NCBI RefSeq assembly: GCF_963678635.1
Contig: NC_087064.1
Span: 35,783,716 to 35,847,715 of the forward strand
Source of the DNA: Symsagittifera roscoffensis
Lineage: Eukaryota > Xenacoelomorpha > Acoela > Convolutidae
Reading direction: 5' to 3'
Length of the DNA: 64,000 bases
Shown here: piece by piece, positions 33,201 to 44,390 of the stretch
Layout: each line of letters starts with the position of its first letter
How positions within the stretch are numbered: the stretch's first letter is position 1
Made by a program: the position numbers and the translations under genes
The notes under the pieces: model-generated
Told to the model about the DNA's origin: nothing
What the model saw: the letters and a program-made list of their open reading frames with translations, nothing else
The model's database searches: none

Positions 33201-34373
33201 CTATTTGTTGCTGCTTGCAGTTCTTAAATTCCTCCATGGTATTTCAACAGATGGTCACTGTTGATATGCAATTGTTCCCTAATTTTGATGAAATTTAACG
33301 TTTTTTTGACGTAATTTCGACTTCAAGATATGGCGCTTTGTTGAACATCCGCCCAATTCCAATAGCGTCTTTTGCGCTTTTAGGCCTTTAAAGAGGAATT
33401 GAAACAGAAGGCGAAGGACAAACACAAACACCTGGCCATGTTCCCCTGCAAACTGAGGGTGCTTCCCAACTGTATCTTCAACACCAGAGACCCCATCATC
33501 ATCGGAGTCACAGTGGAGGCTGGCATCGTCAAGCCAGGCACCCAATTATGTGTGCCCTCCAAGTTAGTCTGCGGTGCTTGTATTCTGTTTTTTTTTGGGG
33601 GGGGGGTTACAATTGAAATATGCTCATATTCTGTGTACATAAGGAGAAGATTGATCTTAACTCAGGGCACCTTAGAACGAAACTATGAGCGAAAAAATTC
33701 TGAATAACCTTTCAAGTTAAGATCAACAAGGATCTCCTAAGTTTCTCACACTTTAGTTTTTAAGTCGCGCAAAATTAGTCGAACGAAGGAAACACGGACT
33801 AATTTTTCTCGATACTGAGACCACTTAATCGTTTTTTTTTGGAATCCGAATCAAGACTTAAAATTGTTTTTATATGATACCACCTTGGCCCATCTATGCA
33901 TTTTTTTGATAGTCAACTCAATTTGAGAAAAACGCGTTTTAAACTGCAAGTTTCATTCGTTTTCTCCGGATAATTTAAATCAACACTACTCATGGTTACT
34001 TGAATACAATGAAATAAAAGTCAATGTCCCGTTAGAACATGTGGTCTTAAAATGAGCCTTTTAAGCAACTTCTTAACTTTTGATTTTTTAAATTTCTAGA
34101 GAAGGAATCATTTTGGGAACAGTTGCTACCCTCGAGCAGAATAACAGACCAGTGGATTTCGCCAGACAGGGAGCAGATGTCTGTCTCAAAATAGAGAACA
34201 CAACAGGCGAAGCTCCCAAACTGTACGGCCGCCATTTTGACTCAACTGACATTCTGATGAGCAAATTGACACGAGAGTCAATCGACGCCCTCAAAGACCA
34301 TTTCAGAGACGAAATGACTAAGAATGACTGGCTATTAGTCAAAGAGTTGAAGGCTGTATTCCGAATTGTTTAA
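17137..34373 (+). CDS. EIF5B: Eukaryotic translation initiation factor 5B (eIF5B)
   Basis: The cytosolic GTPase that joins the 60S subunit during initiation. Exons in phase: 17137-17257, 17732-17938, 18188-18310, 20587-20632, 24548-24947, 25159-25397, 25830-25969, 26225-26416, 26593-26831, 27110-27242, 27796-27945, 28734-29066, 29172-29312, 30022-30125, 33384-33562 and 34100-34373, giving 1006 residues before allowing for the gap (human about 1220). The N-terminal half is a charged Lys/Glu region ([11 protein letters not shown]). The GTPase domain shows [31 protein letters not shown] and SAHTGDGMG. Domains II-IV follow ([13 protein letters not shown]-like, [35 protein letters not shown]) to the terminal [10 protein letters not shown]. 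Exon 4 is short and inferred from phase. The acceptor at 24547 is poor and an exon may lie in the gap. The intron after 30125 is GC-AG. Confidence 0.94.
18738..18935 (+). repeat. Recurrent ~0.5 kb family, partial copy
   Basis: Starts taagagtcaatggacatagt and carries aactccactatcaaccag. It is internally shortened and lies in eIF5B intron 3. Confidence 0.65.
19385..20545 (+). repeat. Nested direct duplications in eIF5B intron 3
   Basis: The block 19490-19755 (gttttttcgattgaggttag ... caagtggtgcgaagctct) recurs at 20245-20530. The block starting tctatcgcattctttttt at about 19388 recurs at 19755-19985 and again at 23167-23400 in intron 4. Confidence 0.75.
21885..23160 (+). repeat. Degenerate tandem array, ~110-165 bp units
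   Basis: About eight or nine diverged units, each with a phrase like gtgctatcagggtactctca, then gttgcaaat, then tatgactgctcaa, then ggttttcgagatatggcg. Units start near 21905, 22065, 22195, 22365, 22520, 22637, 22810, 22970 and 23130. It lies in eIF5B intron 4. Confidence 0.8.
23925..24289 (+). repeat. Recurrent ~0.5 kb family, copy running into the gap
   Basis: Starts aagattcgatgaacatagtg, with aactccactatagaacagca, and ends ttcaatttgtctgttggc just before the Ns. Confidence 0.7.
24290..24489. other. Assembly gap (200 N)
   Basis: Exactly 200 Ns, probably a default gap size. It sits between eIF5B exons 4 and 5, and sequence is missing here. Confidence 0.99.
28035..28525 (-). repeat. Dispersed 'GTTCCGAC' repeat family, inverted copy
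   Basis: Reverse-complement relative of 14767-15245, located in an eIF5B intron. The signatures ccgcttacgcgttaatagcg and cgaaagtcggaacaataag mark it. Confidence 0.75.
30133..30266. repeat. (ATCT)n microsatellite
   Basis: About 130 bp of ATCT/TATC tetranucleotides with a few early interruptions. It begins only seven bases inside the intron that follows eIF5B exon 14. Confidence 0.98.
32127..32400 (-). pseudogene. LINE endonuclease fragment
   Basis: A minus-strand frame contains [14 protein letters not shown], which resembles the GDFNAHH..W core of APE-type endonucleases of non-LTR retrotransposons. Only this piece is recognisable. It lies in the large eIF5B intron. Confidence 0.4.
32472..32940 (+). 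repeat. Recurrent ~0.5 kb family copy
   Basis: Starts aagagtaatgaacgtagtg, followed by aaaacgtgaacgatttctag and ggttgatccattttttcaag. It ends ccaatcttcgattggc. It lies in the eIF5B GC-AG intron. Confidence 0.7.
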
Positions 34374-35945
34374 TATATATCGAAATGCTTCTGAGCTTGT
34401 TTGGTATATTGACGCTTGAAGTAGACTTCGAATTGAAGTTTAGCTAAAACGAGTAGGCGATTATTGAAGTGAACTTCAAAGCAGTGAAAAGAGGGCGTTA
34501 CAAATTGAGCTTCTGTTTTTCAATTTACCGCTATTGTTTTAAGCGGTACATTTTACTTTGGTGCTTATTGATATGATTTTCCTTGTACTTAAATAATGGG
34601 TTAATTTTGAGCTTCGCAAGCACACCTGTTTTACAAGATTTCATTCAGCAGTTTTTTAAAAACTGAACTCATCAACCTATTTTCTGGTTAGCTGCTGTGT
34701 TAGCGATGTCATGCTTATTTGAGCTCAGTTTCGTTTGATAGTTTATTTGCCATGCTCGAAGGTCAAATATGTCCTAACATGTATGAACGAAATCAAGTTT
34801 CACTTTTTCAGGTCACTGTGTAAGAGTCGATGAAAGCTAAAAGTCGGTGACTCAGTTTTGATTTTTCTCAGTTTGACTTTTGATTTCTTTTTAAGTGCAG
34901 TTCATTTCCTTGGTTAAAAGGAAGGCTTACTCCACTGTCGATCAGCAGAATTAAAAGGTCACGAAAAACGTCAGATATCCCAGCGAAATAAAAAAATTTA
35001 CATATTGATTGAGGATTCTAAACTTATGTTAGTTTGATCAAAAAAGTGCCAATCTTAGATTGTTCTTAAAATCAAAAAAAGCTTCAAGGGCATATGTTTT
35101 TTTTTGAAATTTGGAAGTTCAACTTTTTTCACAAAACAAGTCAGTATTTTTTTGTTTCCTTGCGTTCATTGATGCTTTTCCGACTATCTGTTGGCTATGC
35201 TTTTAAGTATAAAAGATCGAAGTGATTTTCACTTTTATAGGTCTTGATTTTTTTTCAGGAACAGTCTTAAAATGCTCTAATATACAGAAGTGCATGATAC
35301 ATATTATTGCATTTATATGCATTTTGAGTTCAATTCAGATCAGAAATAAGATAATATCTTCTTTTTTTAAGCGATGTATTATTTATGGTGAATAATGAGG
35401 TAGGTATTTTAAAAATGGTTTGTGATTGAACAGAGTTTTGTCCTCATACTAGAAGTCTTAGTTGTCTTTTGTAACAATACTTGTTGGTTCTTCGGAATGG
35501 AGCTTCAAATGTAGATGGACGTATTAAGGAGCCGTAAAGTTTCCTTGAATATGTTGCTTTTGATGTATTCTCGAGATAATTGCAATTTTTGAAATATTTT
35601 AAGGGTGTTCTACGTATTTTTTTTGATATTTCTCTAATTTTGTAAATTTGAATTATTTAGTGAGAAAATATTCATATAAAATATTTAACTCTCAAGGATG
35701 GCGAACGAGTCCTGAGGCGAGACCCTGGAAAAACAAAAACACGAGGACCAAGATACTAACAAATACGAAAATAAATGATTTCATGTCAGTCGGAATTATC
35801 TAACAGAAAACAGTTCTTAATTATATACCTTTTTTATTAATTTCGCTTGTCCTTAATTGTTTTAAATTGTCAGGTAGCAGTTTGTTTGAGGATAAAAAGT
35901 TATATATCGTCTGGCTGAACGACCTTGCAGCCCATTTGTTCTTAC
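34374..35945. other. Intergenic region downstream of eIF5B
   Basis: No gene seen. 34822-35200 and 35205-35400 are two adjacent copies of the recurrent ~0.5 kb family (the second is short). The remainder is AT-rich unique-looking sequence. Confidence 0.55.
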
Positions 35946-35947
35946 TA

Positions 35948-38660
35948 CTAGTAAATTGAGAATTTTTGATTCGCGAGAATTTTTGATTTGCATCTCCTAT
36001 TAATTGTTATTCTTTTGGCTTGGCACCACAAGTCTACATTTTCAACTTCTTCTTTGAATTCTTGTACTATGCTTAATTTTTTTATTAGTGCAAAACAGCC
36101 TTGTGTCATCCGCGAGAAGACACATTTTGTCGTTTTTTGAATTGATAGGAGCGGCCCAAGTACTGAGGCCTGTGGAACAACGTATTTTATCTGTTGCATA
36201 TTCGAATTCTTTCCATTTGAAGAAACGTATTGATAACAATTAGTTCAATATGATTGTATTAGATGTTAGCATATGCCACGAAAGCCATAGCATTCTAGCT
36301 TTTTCCTCAGAATAGTATGATCGATAGTATCAACCGCGTTTTAGAAATCTATTAAACAAGCCATTCCAATGTTTTTCGAATCTTTGCATGATCGAATAAT
36401 TTCTGTAGCAAGGATGCTAAACTTATTAATAAATTTGAATAAACGATTGAAAACCTTTTTTTCATAACTTTGCTTATTGATGAAAGCAGGCTAATTGGTC
36501 CAATATTAGATAAGTCCTCGTGAGAACCCTTTGTATGAAAAGATAGAAGTTTGGCTATTTTGAACTTATCTGGAATTTCTTTATAGATTAACATTTGATT
36601 GAACAAATCAGCTAATGGGTAGCTAATTACCTCAGCACAATGTAATCATTTTATTACTTATGCCATCATGACCACAAGACGATTTGTTTTAAGAGTATTA
36701 ATAACTTTCTGTACTTCATCATGATATGCGGGATAAAGAAAAATAGCGTGTCGTTCTGTTTAACTCTAATAACAATTAATGCTCTGATTATCTTGCATGT
36801 TATCCAGTTTTTCTCCAAAGTCAAAAAAACTGGTTGAATTTATTCAAATCTATTGGAAAATGTTTTTCTTTTAATTTCCGCAAAATCAATAAAAACAGTG
36901 AACAGTGATTTTAAAATAGTACGACGTTTTGCTCTGTCTAATAAGACAAACAACTTGGGCACTTGAATTTGTAAACTGCAATAGATTATTTTCTGATGGT
37001 TTGGAAACATACCTTTTATATAGTCTGTCTCGTTAATTGCGAAGGCTTTGAATTTTACGATTCAACCAGGACTTGTCTTTTTTGATGGTTAATTTTTCAA
37101 GCGGATAAAATTAATCAAAAACGTCGATAAATGAGTTAATCAATGATTCAAAAGAAAAAAATTTTCTCAAATGACACAATATCAAGGTCAACTTTCAAGG
37201 CATAGTGATTACTTATTTTACAATGAATGTTTTACACTGTCCTAAATATTTTATGTATAATTTGATCAAGGCAAGATGAGCTAATGCTTGTAATTCTGGT
37301 TGGTAATGAGTTTTGAACTGAAAGTGCAAAAGATATCAAAATATGAAAAAAAATTTTGAATGCCGATCAAGAATGTCTACGTTGAAGTTACCGCATAAGA
37401 GGATGTTGTTCTCGGCGGCATTTGAATCAATTAATAGATTTTGCAGCTCCTGTAGGAATTTACTAAGGAGGAGTGATGGTGGTCGGTACAAAATGCAGAT
37501 TAAATGTTTATCCGTTTTTTCACTCAAAGAAATAACCATTATTTCTACTTCTCTTTTGATAGTGTGTGTATCAACGTGTGCGCCTTTTATCACAAATGCC
37601 GCAATATCCTCACCTTTTTTCTCTGGCCTGTTGCGTGTTACGTTTTTTTTAGTAACCATCAAGGTAGTGTAAATCTAAGGGGTCGTCATCATGTTTCAGA
37701 AAGACTTAGATCTGTGGGTAACGAATCAAAATGTTCTATTTCTTATTTTGGAAGGTCATGATTGCATCTTAAAGATCGTATGTTAACATAAAACAATGAA
37801 CCCTTTTTAGGTTCATGTGGTAGTTTAATCCTCGCTTGGTTTCCATAACGAACAAAAACATTTAAAGTGAGCTTGGTTTTCAATTTATCCCGCTTAACCC
37901 CGCTCTAAGCTAGCCCTCAGTAATCAAATCTATATCATCAACAAAATGTTTTTTTTTTGAAGGATTCTCTCCTACAGAAACCATGTTGGCTACTTGAGTC
38001 ACAAGATTGATGAGCTGATCAATTTGGTCTTCTCTTACGTTTCTGCGTTTTTACCATAAGTTCTGGGCAATTTTTCTCCTGGCACATCAGTAAAATCCAT
38101 TGAAAGTTTAGCCTCACTTTCTTTTAGTTCAAACCCAAAACACACATCAATTTTTTTCCGAGTTAACTCCAATCCTTTTTTCATTTAAATTTTTGAAGTG
38201 TTCTTAAACGGAAACCTGACCTTTTTTTTGTTGTCGTGGACAGATGGGCAGCCTTGGCGTGCTCCAGTATCTCTATATCGGCTGGTGTCAGCGTTTCAAC
38301 CACATAAATAGACTTCCCACCACTATTTATTAATTTTTTCAATCTATCTTCATAGTACCAAACCAAATCGCGATGAATAAGTTTGGCAATTTTTGGTCTC
38401 CGTACTGCTCCGGGAAGAAAATGTCACGCCGCGAGGTCCACGTCATTGATCGGAAAATCTATTTGATTTTAAATTACCTTTAAAACAGTATCCCAAGGAT
38501 CTGATGCATCTAGTCCGTGAAAAAAAGTCAAACAGAATTTGGAGGAATAATGCTCTATATCAAGCATCCTTCTGTTGATAAGTCCCTGGTTGTGAAGTAA
38601 TTTTTCATTCTCACCTTCTGTGACAACAATCTTCTGTTGTTGGGTGTCGATGAGATCCAA
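35948..38660 (-). pseudogene. Degenerate non-LTR retrotransposon (LINE)
   Basis: Read on the minus strand, recognisable pieces appear in the expected order. An ORF1-like segment at 38660-38180 has coiled-coil-like NEKLLHNQGLINRRMLDIE, then DPWDTVLKVI, then AKLIHRDLVWYYEDRLKKL. An endonuclease segment at 37662-37336 has YRPPS and GNFNVDILD. Reverse transcriptase pieces at 36606-35948 include IGPISLLSSISKV, PQASVLGPLL and the catalytic LLADDTRLF box. Stops and frameshifts separate the pieces, so it is inactive. The endonuclease plus ORF1 layout suggests a Jockey/CR1-type element. Similar-looking broken frames at 39675-39100 (with CSICGFVEEDD) may be its 5' part. Confidence 0.8.
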
Positions 38661-40837
38661 TATTTGACCAAAGAGTGTTTCTTTTTCTCCAAATTTGAAA
38701 AAGTCTGACTGTTCAATTTGCTATCTGATGGCAGCGGTCATGTTTTTAGAGCGAAAGTTCTGGCGAGAATAAATGCAATTAGAGCACAGCTGGCTTTCAA
38801 TTCCAAAACTATTTAATAAGTTTATCACAACAATTAGGTTATTTCGTTGTTTAATTTCATTATGTAGTCGGGATTTAGAACTGGACTTCTTGGGCTAAGT
38901 TGGCTTATGGCATTTTTCATTAGATCTACCTAAATCCCCTTTTAAGTGCATTCCTTGATGCGTGGTTTTAGTTCCAACTTTCGAAACTAGCTTGAGATAA
39001 TTAAAGCGCTTTCCAGATTTTTATTAAACCGGTGTACTGTAGGCGATGAAACAACCTTTTTTATAATGTTTTTGGACATTTTTCGCATTTAACAAAAACT
39101 ATTTTATGTGTGTAATTGTAATTTGTAATATAGAGGGTTTTGCCCTGATACGATTAGTCTTGTTGCTTTTACTATAGCTGAGAGGAGTGTTATCCAAGCT
39201 GCAGTTAATTAATGGATTAAACAACTGACTCTTGGCCATTTGGTTGCCTGTGTTTGCAAAGCGCAATTTTGCCTCTTTTATAAAAGAGTCTTCTCGGTTG
39301 CATATCAAATCCGATAGAAACAACGGTTCCTAAACGTCATCTTCTTCAACAAAACCGCATATGCTGCATCGAGGCATAGTACATAAGGAAAGTTCTAGCA
39401 GACCAAATATTTGCCAATTGTTTTTGTGAGAGCTTTGAAATGGGTTTTCATAAAATTCTCTTCGTTTTAGTGGAGGCGTAAACTAAAAATTTTAAGTGGC
39501 GGCCAGTGATAAGTATTTCAAAACGACAATTTGGTTTTTCAATTTTTAAATTTAGCTGATCGTTTTCTATTTCGAAAGTAAATTGGTAATTCTGTTTGCA
39601 GATTGTTACAATTAAATTGTAAATAGTTAACCAGGATGGCCGGTTGCTGTGAAAGTAGCTCAATGTTCCGACCACATTCTCAGATTTTTGTCAAGTCGAC
39701 TTTTCGTGTACGTCGTGTGATGATAGAGCTGTACAAACGTGTAGAAATTTAGTGAATTAGGTATAAACGACAAAATTTTAAAATTTTCGGTTTTGTTGCA
39801 CTAAAATTTGCAATTTTTTTCAAATGAATTTTGTTGCCAGAGATATATAAGGCATCCAAAATTAAGTTTTCTTTTAGTAAATTAATCAATATTTATCCTA
39901 AATGGTAATTTTTATACATACCGAACGCTATTTGATCGAAAATTGACCAAAAATAAAAAATTTCAAACCGGTTTTCTCGACACTGGGAATTTTTGTTTGG
40001 AAATTTTTTGATGTCGTTCAAATCACGACTTAAAGGGCTTTCATATGATATATTACGCAATCCAGTCCGATGATTATTTGTACCTGTTTTTGAGTGGAAA
40101 AAAAAATAAGAAAAAAAACTAAATTACACCTGTATACAGAGTTCCTCAATTTCAATAGTTGTCAAATTTTCTGTGTGGAGAAGATTAGTAAATTCGATCG
40201 AGATTTTCAAAATATCTTTCTGGAGTACTTAGAATAGGGCTCGTTTTGCAATATTATAATAATGAAACACGAAATTGGCTTGGTTCGAAAGATAAATCCT
40301 ATGTATTGAAATGAGTGTTCACTTAATTTGGTCGTGTGGTTTTTTTGTCTGTTTTTCAGGAGAATGAAGGTTTCTTTTAGAATTTTCTGCGGAATAAAAC
40401 TTAAATCTTCAATCAAAATTTTCAAACTGGGTAACTTTTTTTGTTTTCATGTTTGTATTTTAAATTTTTTTTACTTCAATTGTCGTGATTGGAACATTCT
40501 GTGCTGCTTGCACATCAACTCGCCATGCTTGTTCTTTGCTAATAGTGATTGATTTTCTTTAAGTTAAGTTGGTTTCTCGTGCGGTTAGAATTTAGAATGT
40601 CGGATGAACTTTCTAGGAGCAACTAGGCGGTTCACAACAATATTGTAAAAATTCTGATGCTTTAATATGCAAAATGTTATAAAAGTTTCACATGATTAAA
40701 AGTATATGCTTTTTTCTGTTCTCTTGAACCAGCATGCTGGTGCTAAATGTTTTCTATAGTTTATTTGGTATGTTCATTTTTTTGCCCGAGTACTTAATTT
40801 ATTGATCGTTAGTATGCTGTTTCAGCCGTTTCATCAT

Positions 40838-41215
40838 TGCAAAGTGTCAATGAACGTATTTTTTTTCAGATTAAGTTCAATTTTTTTCGCGGTTACGCGT
40901 TTGATTTCTGTTCAATGTAATTCGAATTGATTTGTTAATGATGCTGTTCGAATGATGCTGTTCAATAACGAAATTGCCTTGGAGCGAAAAATTGTGATAG
41001 GCGTCTGTTTTCAAAAGTAGGTTTTGATTTTTAGAGTTCCTGTGGAGTTTCATCCAAAATGACCTATGATCCAGCTTTCTCAAATTGGAATAGTTTGATC
41101 AAAAAGGTGTCAGATATGGAATATTTTCGACGAAAATCGAAGAGCCTTAGATAATTTTTTCCGTGAGCCGTTGATCTTGAGTCGTTGACCCTTTTCCAGC
41201 TGTCTTTTGATAACC
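40838..41215 (+). repeat. Recurrent ~0.5 kb family copy (diverged)
   Basis: Starts aagtgtcaatgaacgtattt, includes gacctatgatccagctttct, and ends ttttccagctgtcttttga. It is more diverged than other copies. Confidence 0.55.
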
Positions 41216-41261
41216 CTTTAAACTTGGTCTTGCGGTAACGAGCGTGCCTTGGGATCCTTAG

Positions 41262-41679
41262 CAGGGGCGGATCTAGGATTTTCTCGAGGGGGGTGGATTT
41301 TCAAAAAAAATTTGACCTTTTTTTAGGTCGACTAAATTGATTTTCCAGAGCTCTCCTAAAGCACTAACAAGACGCTGTTTTGGTCAAATTTTCTGCGCCG
41401 CAGAAAAAACCGTTTCAAGGATTTTTGAAAAAACAGGTAGAAAAAGCCGTTTTTGGGCACTTTTTGGGAAATTTTGAATTTTTTTTGGCGCGCGCTCCCC
41501 CTCAAAGTTAGTAAATATTGGCGCCAGAGGCGCTTTAAAAAATTTTTAGTGTCGGTCGGCCAAAAATGGATTTCTTAAAAAATACCAAAGGGGGAACCTT
41601 TGGGTCGGCTGGGGGTCGAATCCCTAAGGGAAAGGGCGTCCGACCCCCCCCCCCCCCCCACCCCTTAAATCCGCCCCTG
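41262..41679. mobile_element. hAT-type miniature element (418 bp)
   Basis: Terminal inverted repeats CAGGGGCGGATCTAGGA and CTTAAATCCGCCCCTG (reverse complement CAGGGGCGGATTTAAG). It is flanked by a perfect 8-bp target duplication ATCCTTAG at 41254-41261 and 41680-41687. An 8-bp duplication and CAGGGG-type ends are hallmarks of hAT transposons. No transposase frame is present, so it is non-autonomous. A long C run lies near the right end. Confidence 0.9.
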
Positions 41680-41904
41680 ATCCTTAGGTCTGAGTTTTTA
41701 AATCCCGGACGTTCTTGTTTTTTTTCGATCTTGTGTTTAAAGACAATTATATATGTTGATTTTTTTAAGATTTTTGTTCACGCCAAATTACGCTTTTGAC
41801 TTTTAATGATGAACGACTTCTTTTTTCGAAGGTGGATATTAATTTTTTGATTTTTCAGCCGAGTGAAAGTTTTACCTATTGATTCAGTTTTTTCAAATTT
41901 AGTA

Positions 41905-42075
41905 TATGGCGCTCGTCCTCAAAATTAGTATCTTTTGGCGCCTTAATAAAAAATTTAGGGTTAGTAAGCCATAATTGGATATCTCAAAATTGTACAAAGG
42001 GGGGACCCTTTGGGTCGGCAGGCAGTCGGATCCCTTAGTGCGGGGCGTCCGCCCACCTTCCTCTAAATCCGTTGG
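41905..42075. mobile_element. Fragment related to the 418-bp hAT-type element
   Basis: Shares the core gtacaaaggggggaccctttgggtcggc segment and a diverged right end (ctctaaatccgttggtga) with 41262-41679. The left end is missing. Confidence 0.6.
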
Positions 42076-42307
42076 TGATATGGATGTAGACATGGCGCTG
42101 TTGATGAACTTTCAATACAAACAATCGAACGGTTGAATAAAATAGTGGTTTTGAGTTTATACTTTGCACCAAAAAAATTGAAGGATATATCTGTTCGTCG
42201 CACTCTCAAAAAATTTTGTGGACTCGAATTATATTGCAGCAAAAGTATTGTGACATCTGAAAGCGTGTTGTCTGAACAGGAGGCTTGTTAATTCGCGAAT
42301 TTTAGCA

Positions 42308-43774
42308 TCATTCGAACGGCCAGTATAAATCATTTCTTCTCTCGTACGTCGCGAGCTCTCCTAGTGGTTCGGGCTGCTCTGTGCGGGTATGCCAAACATT
42401 TATGAAATTTGGTCCTATTAAACATGCCACGAGTTTTTTTTTTTAATTCGCAATTCAAAATCGGTTTTTTCATTGCTTACCTGGAAAATTTTCCAATTGA
42501 TCCACTTTTATGCCTAGATTCTGCAAAAATGCGCTTTCTTGGTGACCCTAAAAGTGATCAAAAGTTAAACAGCAAATCATTGTAGTGAATCATGGTGTAA
42601 ATCATGCTATAAAATGAGGATAATGTTACCTTTTTGGTTTTTCTGAACAAAAAAGAGTCAATGGGACCCCTCCTAAGAAAGAAGTTCAAGTTGACCACAA
42701 ATCCAGCCATATCTATGCAAAACGCCCGGTCGTCGGGCCAAGCAGTTTTCCAGCCCACCACTCTCCCCGCGCGAACATCCGGACCCTCGAATAATTGCCC
42801 GGAGATGAGGCCGACGTTGAAAACGGCCACTCTTTTCACCCATCTAATCTGGTCGAGGAATGAGGCGTCGTAAGTGTTGTCATCGTCGGCAAAGTATATG
42901 GCCCCGTATGAAGTAATGTCTCCCATTAGATGCATTAAGTATAATTCCTTGAGGCCTCTATTGCGTTGATGGGTCCCTCGAAAAGTCCAGTCTTTGGATG
43001 TTGCTTCGGAGAGGTGAATTAATCTGTTTGAAATAGACATTCAAGAGGTATGATTGTTTGCAGTTGCTCACTTTGATCTGTTATAAGCATGTGGTCCAAA
43101 AACGGATTATGGAAGTGCAGCCTTAATAAAGATAGAAAATTTAGTGCATATTGCCGCCATGTTTGTTTATCGAGCCCATATTTTAAGTTGCGTGGTTTGT
43201 CAGACATGGTTTTGAGAAAACCTAATTTTGCACTGGTCAAAATTATGTTGGCATTTTTATGCCGTTGTATAATCTAAATGGTGTCGTTGTATAATCCAAG
43301 CATTTTCAGTCAAATGGTGAGCGACAAGCTAGTTTTGGTGCTTCTGAAACAGCTCCTAAATTCTGCTGCTGTTTCTGGCTTACCTGGTTAGAAGAGCATT
43401 CGGAACGCTCACTCTTATTAATAGTTTAAGTGACAGGAAATAGTTTAGCTCACTCTTATTAATAGTTGATGTATGGGTTCTGGTTACCTGGGGAAGTCCT
43501 TGATGTAGTTGTGCACTATTGCACTGGTCTTATCTGAATCTTCAATCACAATCCAAACACAGTTAGCCACGATAAGCAAAGTCTGTTTTAATCTGACCAG
43601 ATCGGCCATTTGGGTCTTCCTGTTGTATGTCGGTGTGATAACATATAAAACTGGTGATTTGGCCTTGGTTGGTCTACTCGAGAGGCTAATAGATAAGTAG
43701 TGAAAAGTTAAATAATATATTGTAAAAATAATGAGAAATACGCTGATTGCACGCAGTAATTTTGATCGAGCCAT
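42308..43774 (-). CDS. B3GAT: Beta-1,3-glucuronyltransferase, B3GAT/GlcAT family
   Basis: A Golgi type II enzyme that adds glucuronic acid from UDP-GlcA to galactose (proteoglycan linker or HNK-1-type glycans). Minus-strand exons join in phase: 43774-43488, 43023-42630, 42547-42481 and 42414-42308, giving 284 residues, slightly short of the usual ~320-335. A short N-terminal tail is followed by one hydrophobic anchor (about residues 9-32), then the PTYNR start of the catalytic domain and WIVIEDSD. Next come RGTHQRNRGL, the metal-binding FADDDNTY, WKTAW and DMAGFVVNL, then GHQESAF, which carries the position of the catalytic Glu. The C-terminus has VWHTRTEQP. The two last exons are small (67 and 107 nt). 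The paralogue (GlcAT-I, P or S) cannot be decided. It is divergently arranged with ZNF830. Confidence 0.93.
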
Positions 43775-44390
43775 AACTGATCGTCCGATTTTTTTTTATT
43801 CCGGAAGTTCACTATTTATGTGTGCTTGCAGTGCGATCGTTTCGATTCAAATAATTAATGAAACAAGTTCCGGAGTTTTTTCGCTGGTCATCTTAATGAT
43901 CGAGCAGCTGGTTTTACGCCAGCATAAAGCTAAAAAAATGTTCTTTGGTGGATTTAGTTTTCTGAACTTCTTTCGAGCAAGAAACACTATTTTGAATATT
44001 TATATTGAAGTTCTTTTTATTGATTACTCTAAAATTATCAATTTGAAAGTTAGATGCTTTACACAATAGAGTGTGATCTGCTCATGATTGTTGATGTGTA
44101 GGTGATTTCAAACGTGACAATATTAGTCTCAGATAACGATCTCAGGTATTCGAACCTTCGTCTGAATGATTAGAATCAAATTAAAAAAGGCACGTTCTGT
44201 TTTTATTCGTTTTTGAGCTTGAACAAAGACCATTTTTAGTCGTAAGTTGTAATGAAAACTAAGTTCTTAAGACGTAAATGATTCGATTTATAACTGATGT
44301 GTATATATGATTCGTTTTTGTAAATGATTAGTTTTATAACTGATGTGTAAAAATAAAAAATGATTGTATGGTTTTTTTCCAGAAAAGAAA
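43775..44390. promoter_or_regulatory. Head-to-head intergenic region, B3GAT-like / ZNF830
   Basis: 616 bp separate the two divergent start codons and may serve as a shared promoter. A splice acceptor (tttttttccag, ending 44382) immediately precedes the ZNF830 ATG, so an upstream ZNF830 exon probably lies here. I could not identify it. Confidence 0.4.

Larger units (their letters stand above)
38661..42307. other. Intergenic repeats
   Basis: No host gene is supported. It contains possible 5' LINE remnants (39100-39720, minus strand), a repeat at 39900-40145 that recurs at 45890-46240 and in part at 33780-33900 (signature ttctcgacactgggaa), a copy of the ~0.5 kb family at 40838-41215, the hAT-type element at 41262-41679 and a related fragment at 41905-42075. 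Confidence 0.6.

Noticed and set aside
35690-35760. Possible hammerhead ribozyme core (gtcctgaggcgagacc)
   Set aside because: The invariant CUGAUGA and GAAA core elements are not present.
37343-37761. Plus-strand frames of 85-109 codons
   Set aside because: Antisense of the LINE endonuclease fragment, which has recognisable motifs.
42340-42405. A tRNA/SINE-like stretch (ctcctagtggttcgggc)
   Set aside because: On the minus strand it encodes the in-phase terminal exon of the glucuronyltransferase (VWHTRTEQP), which explains it better.
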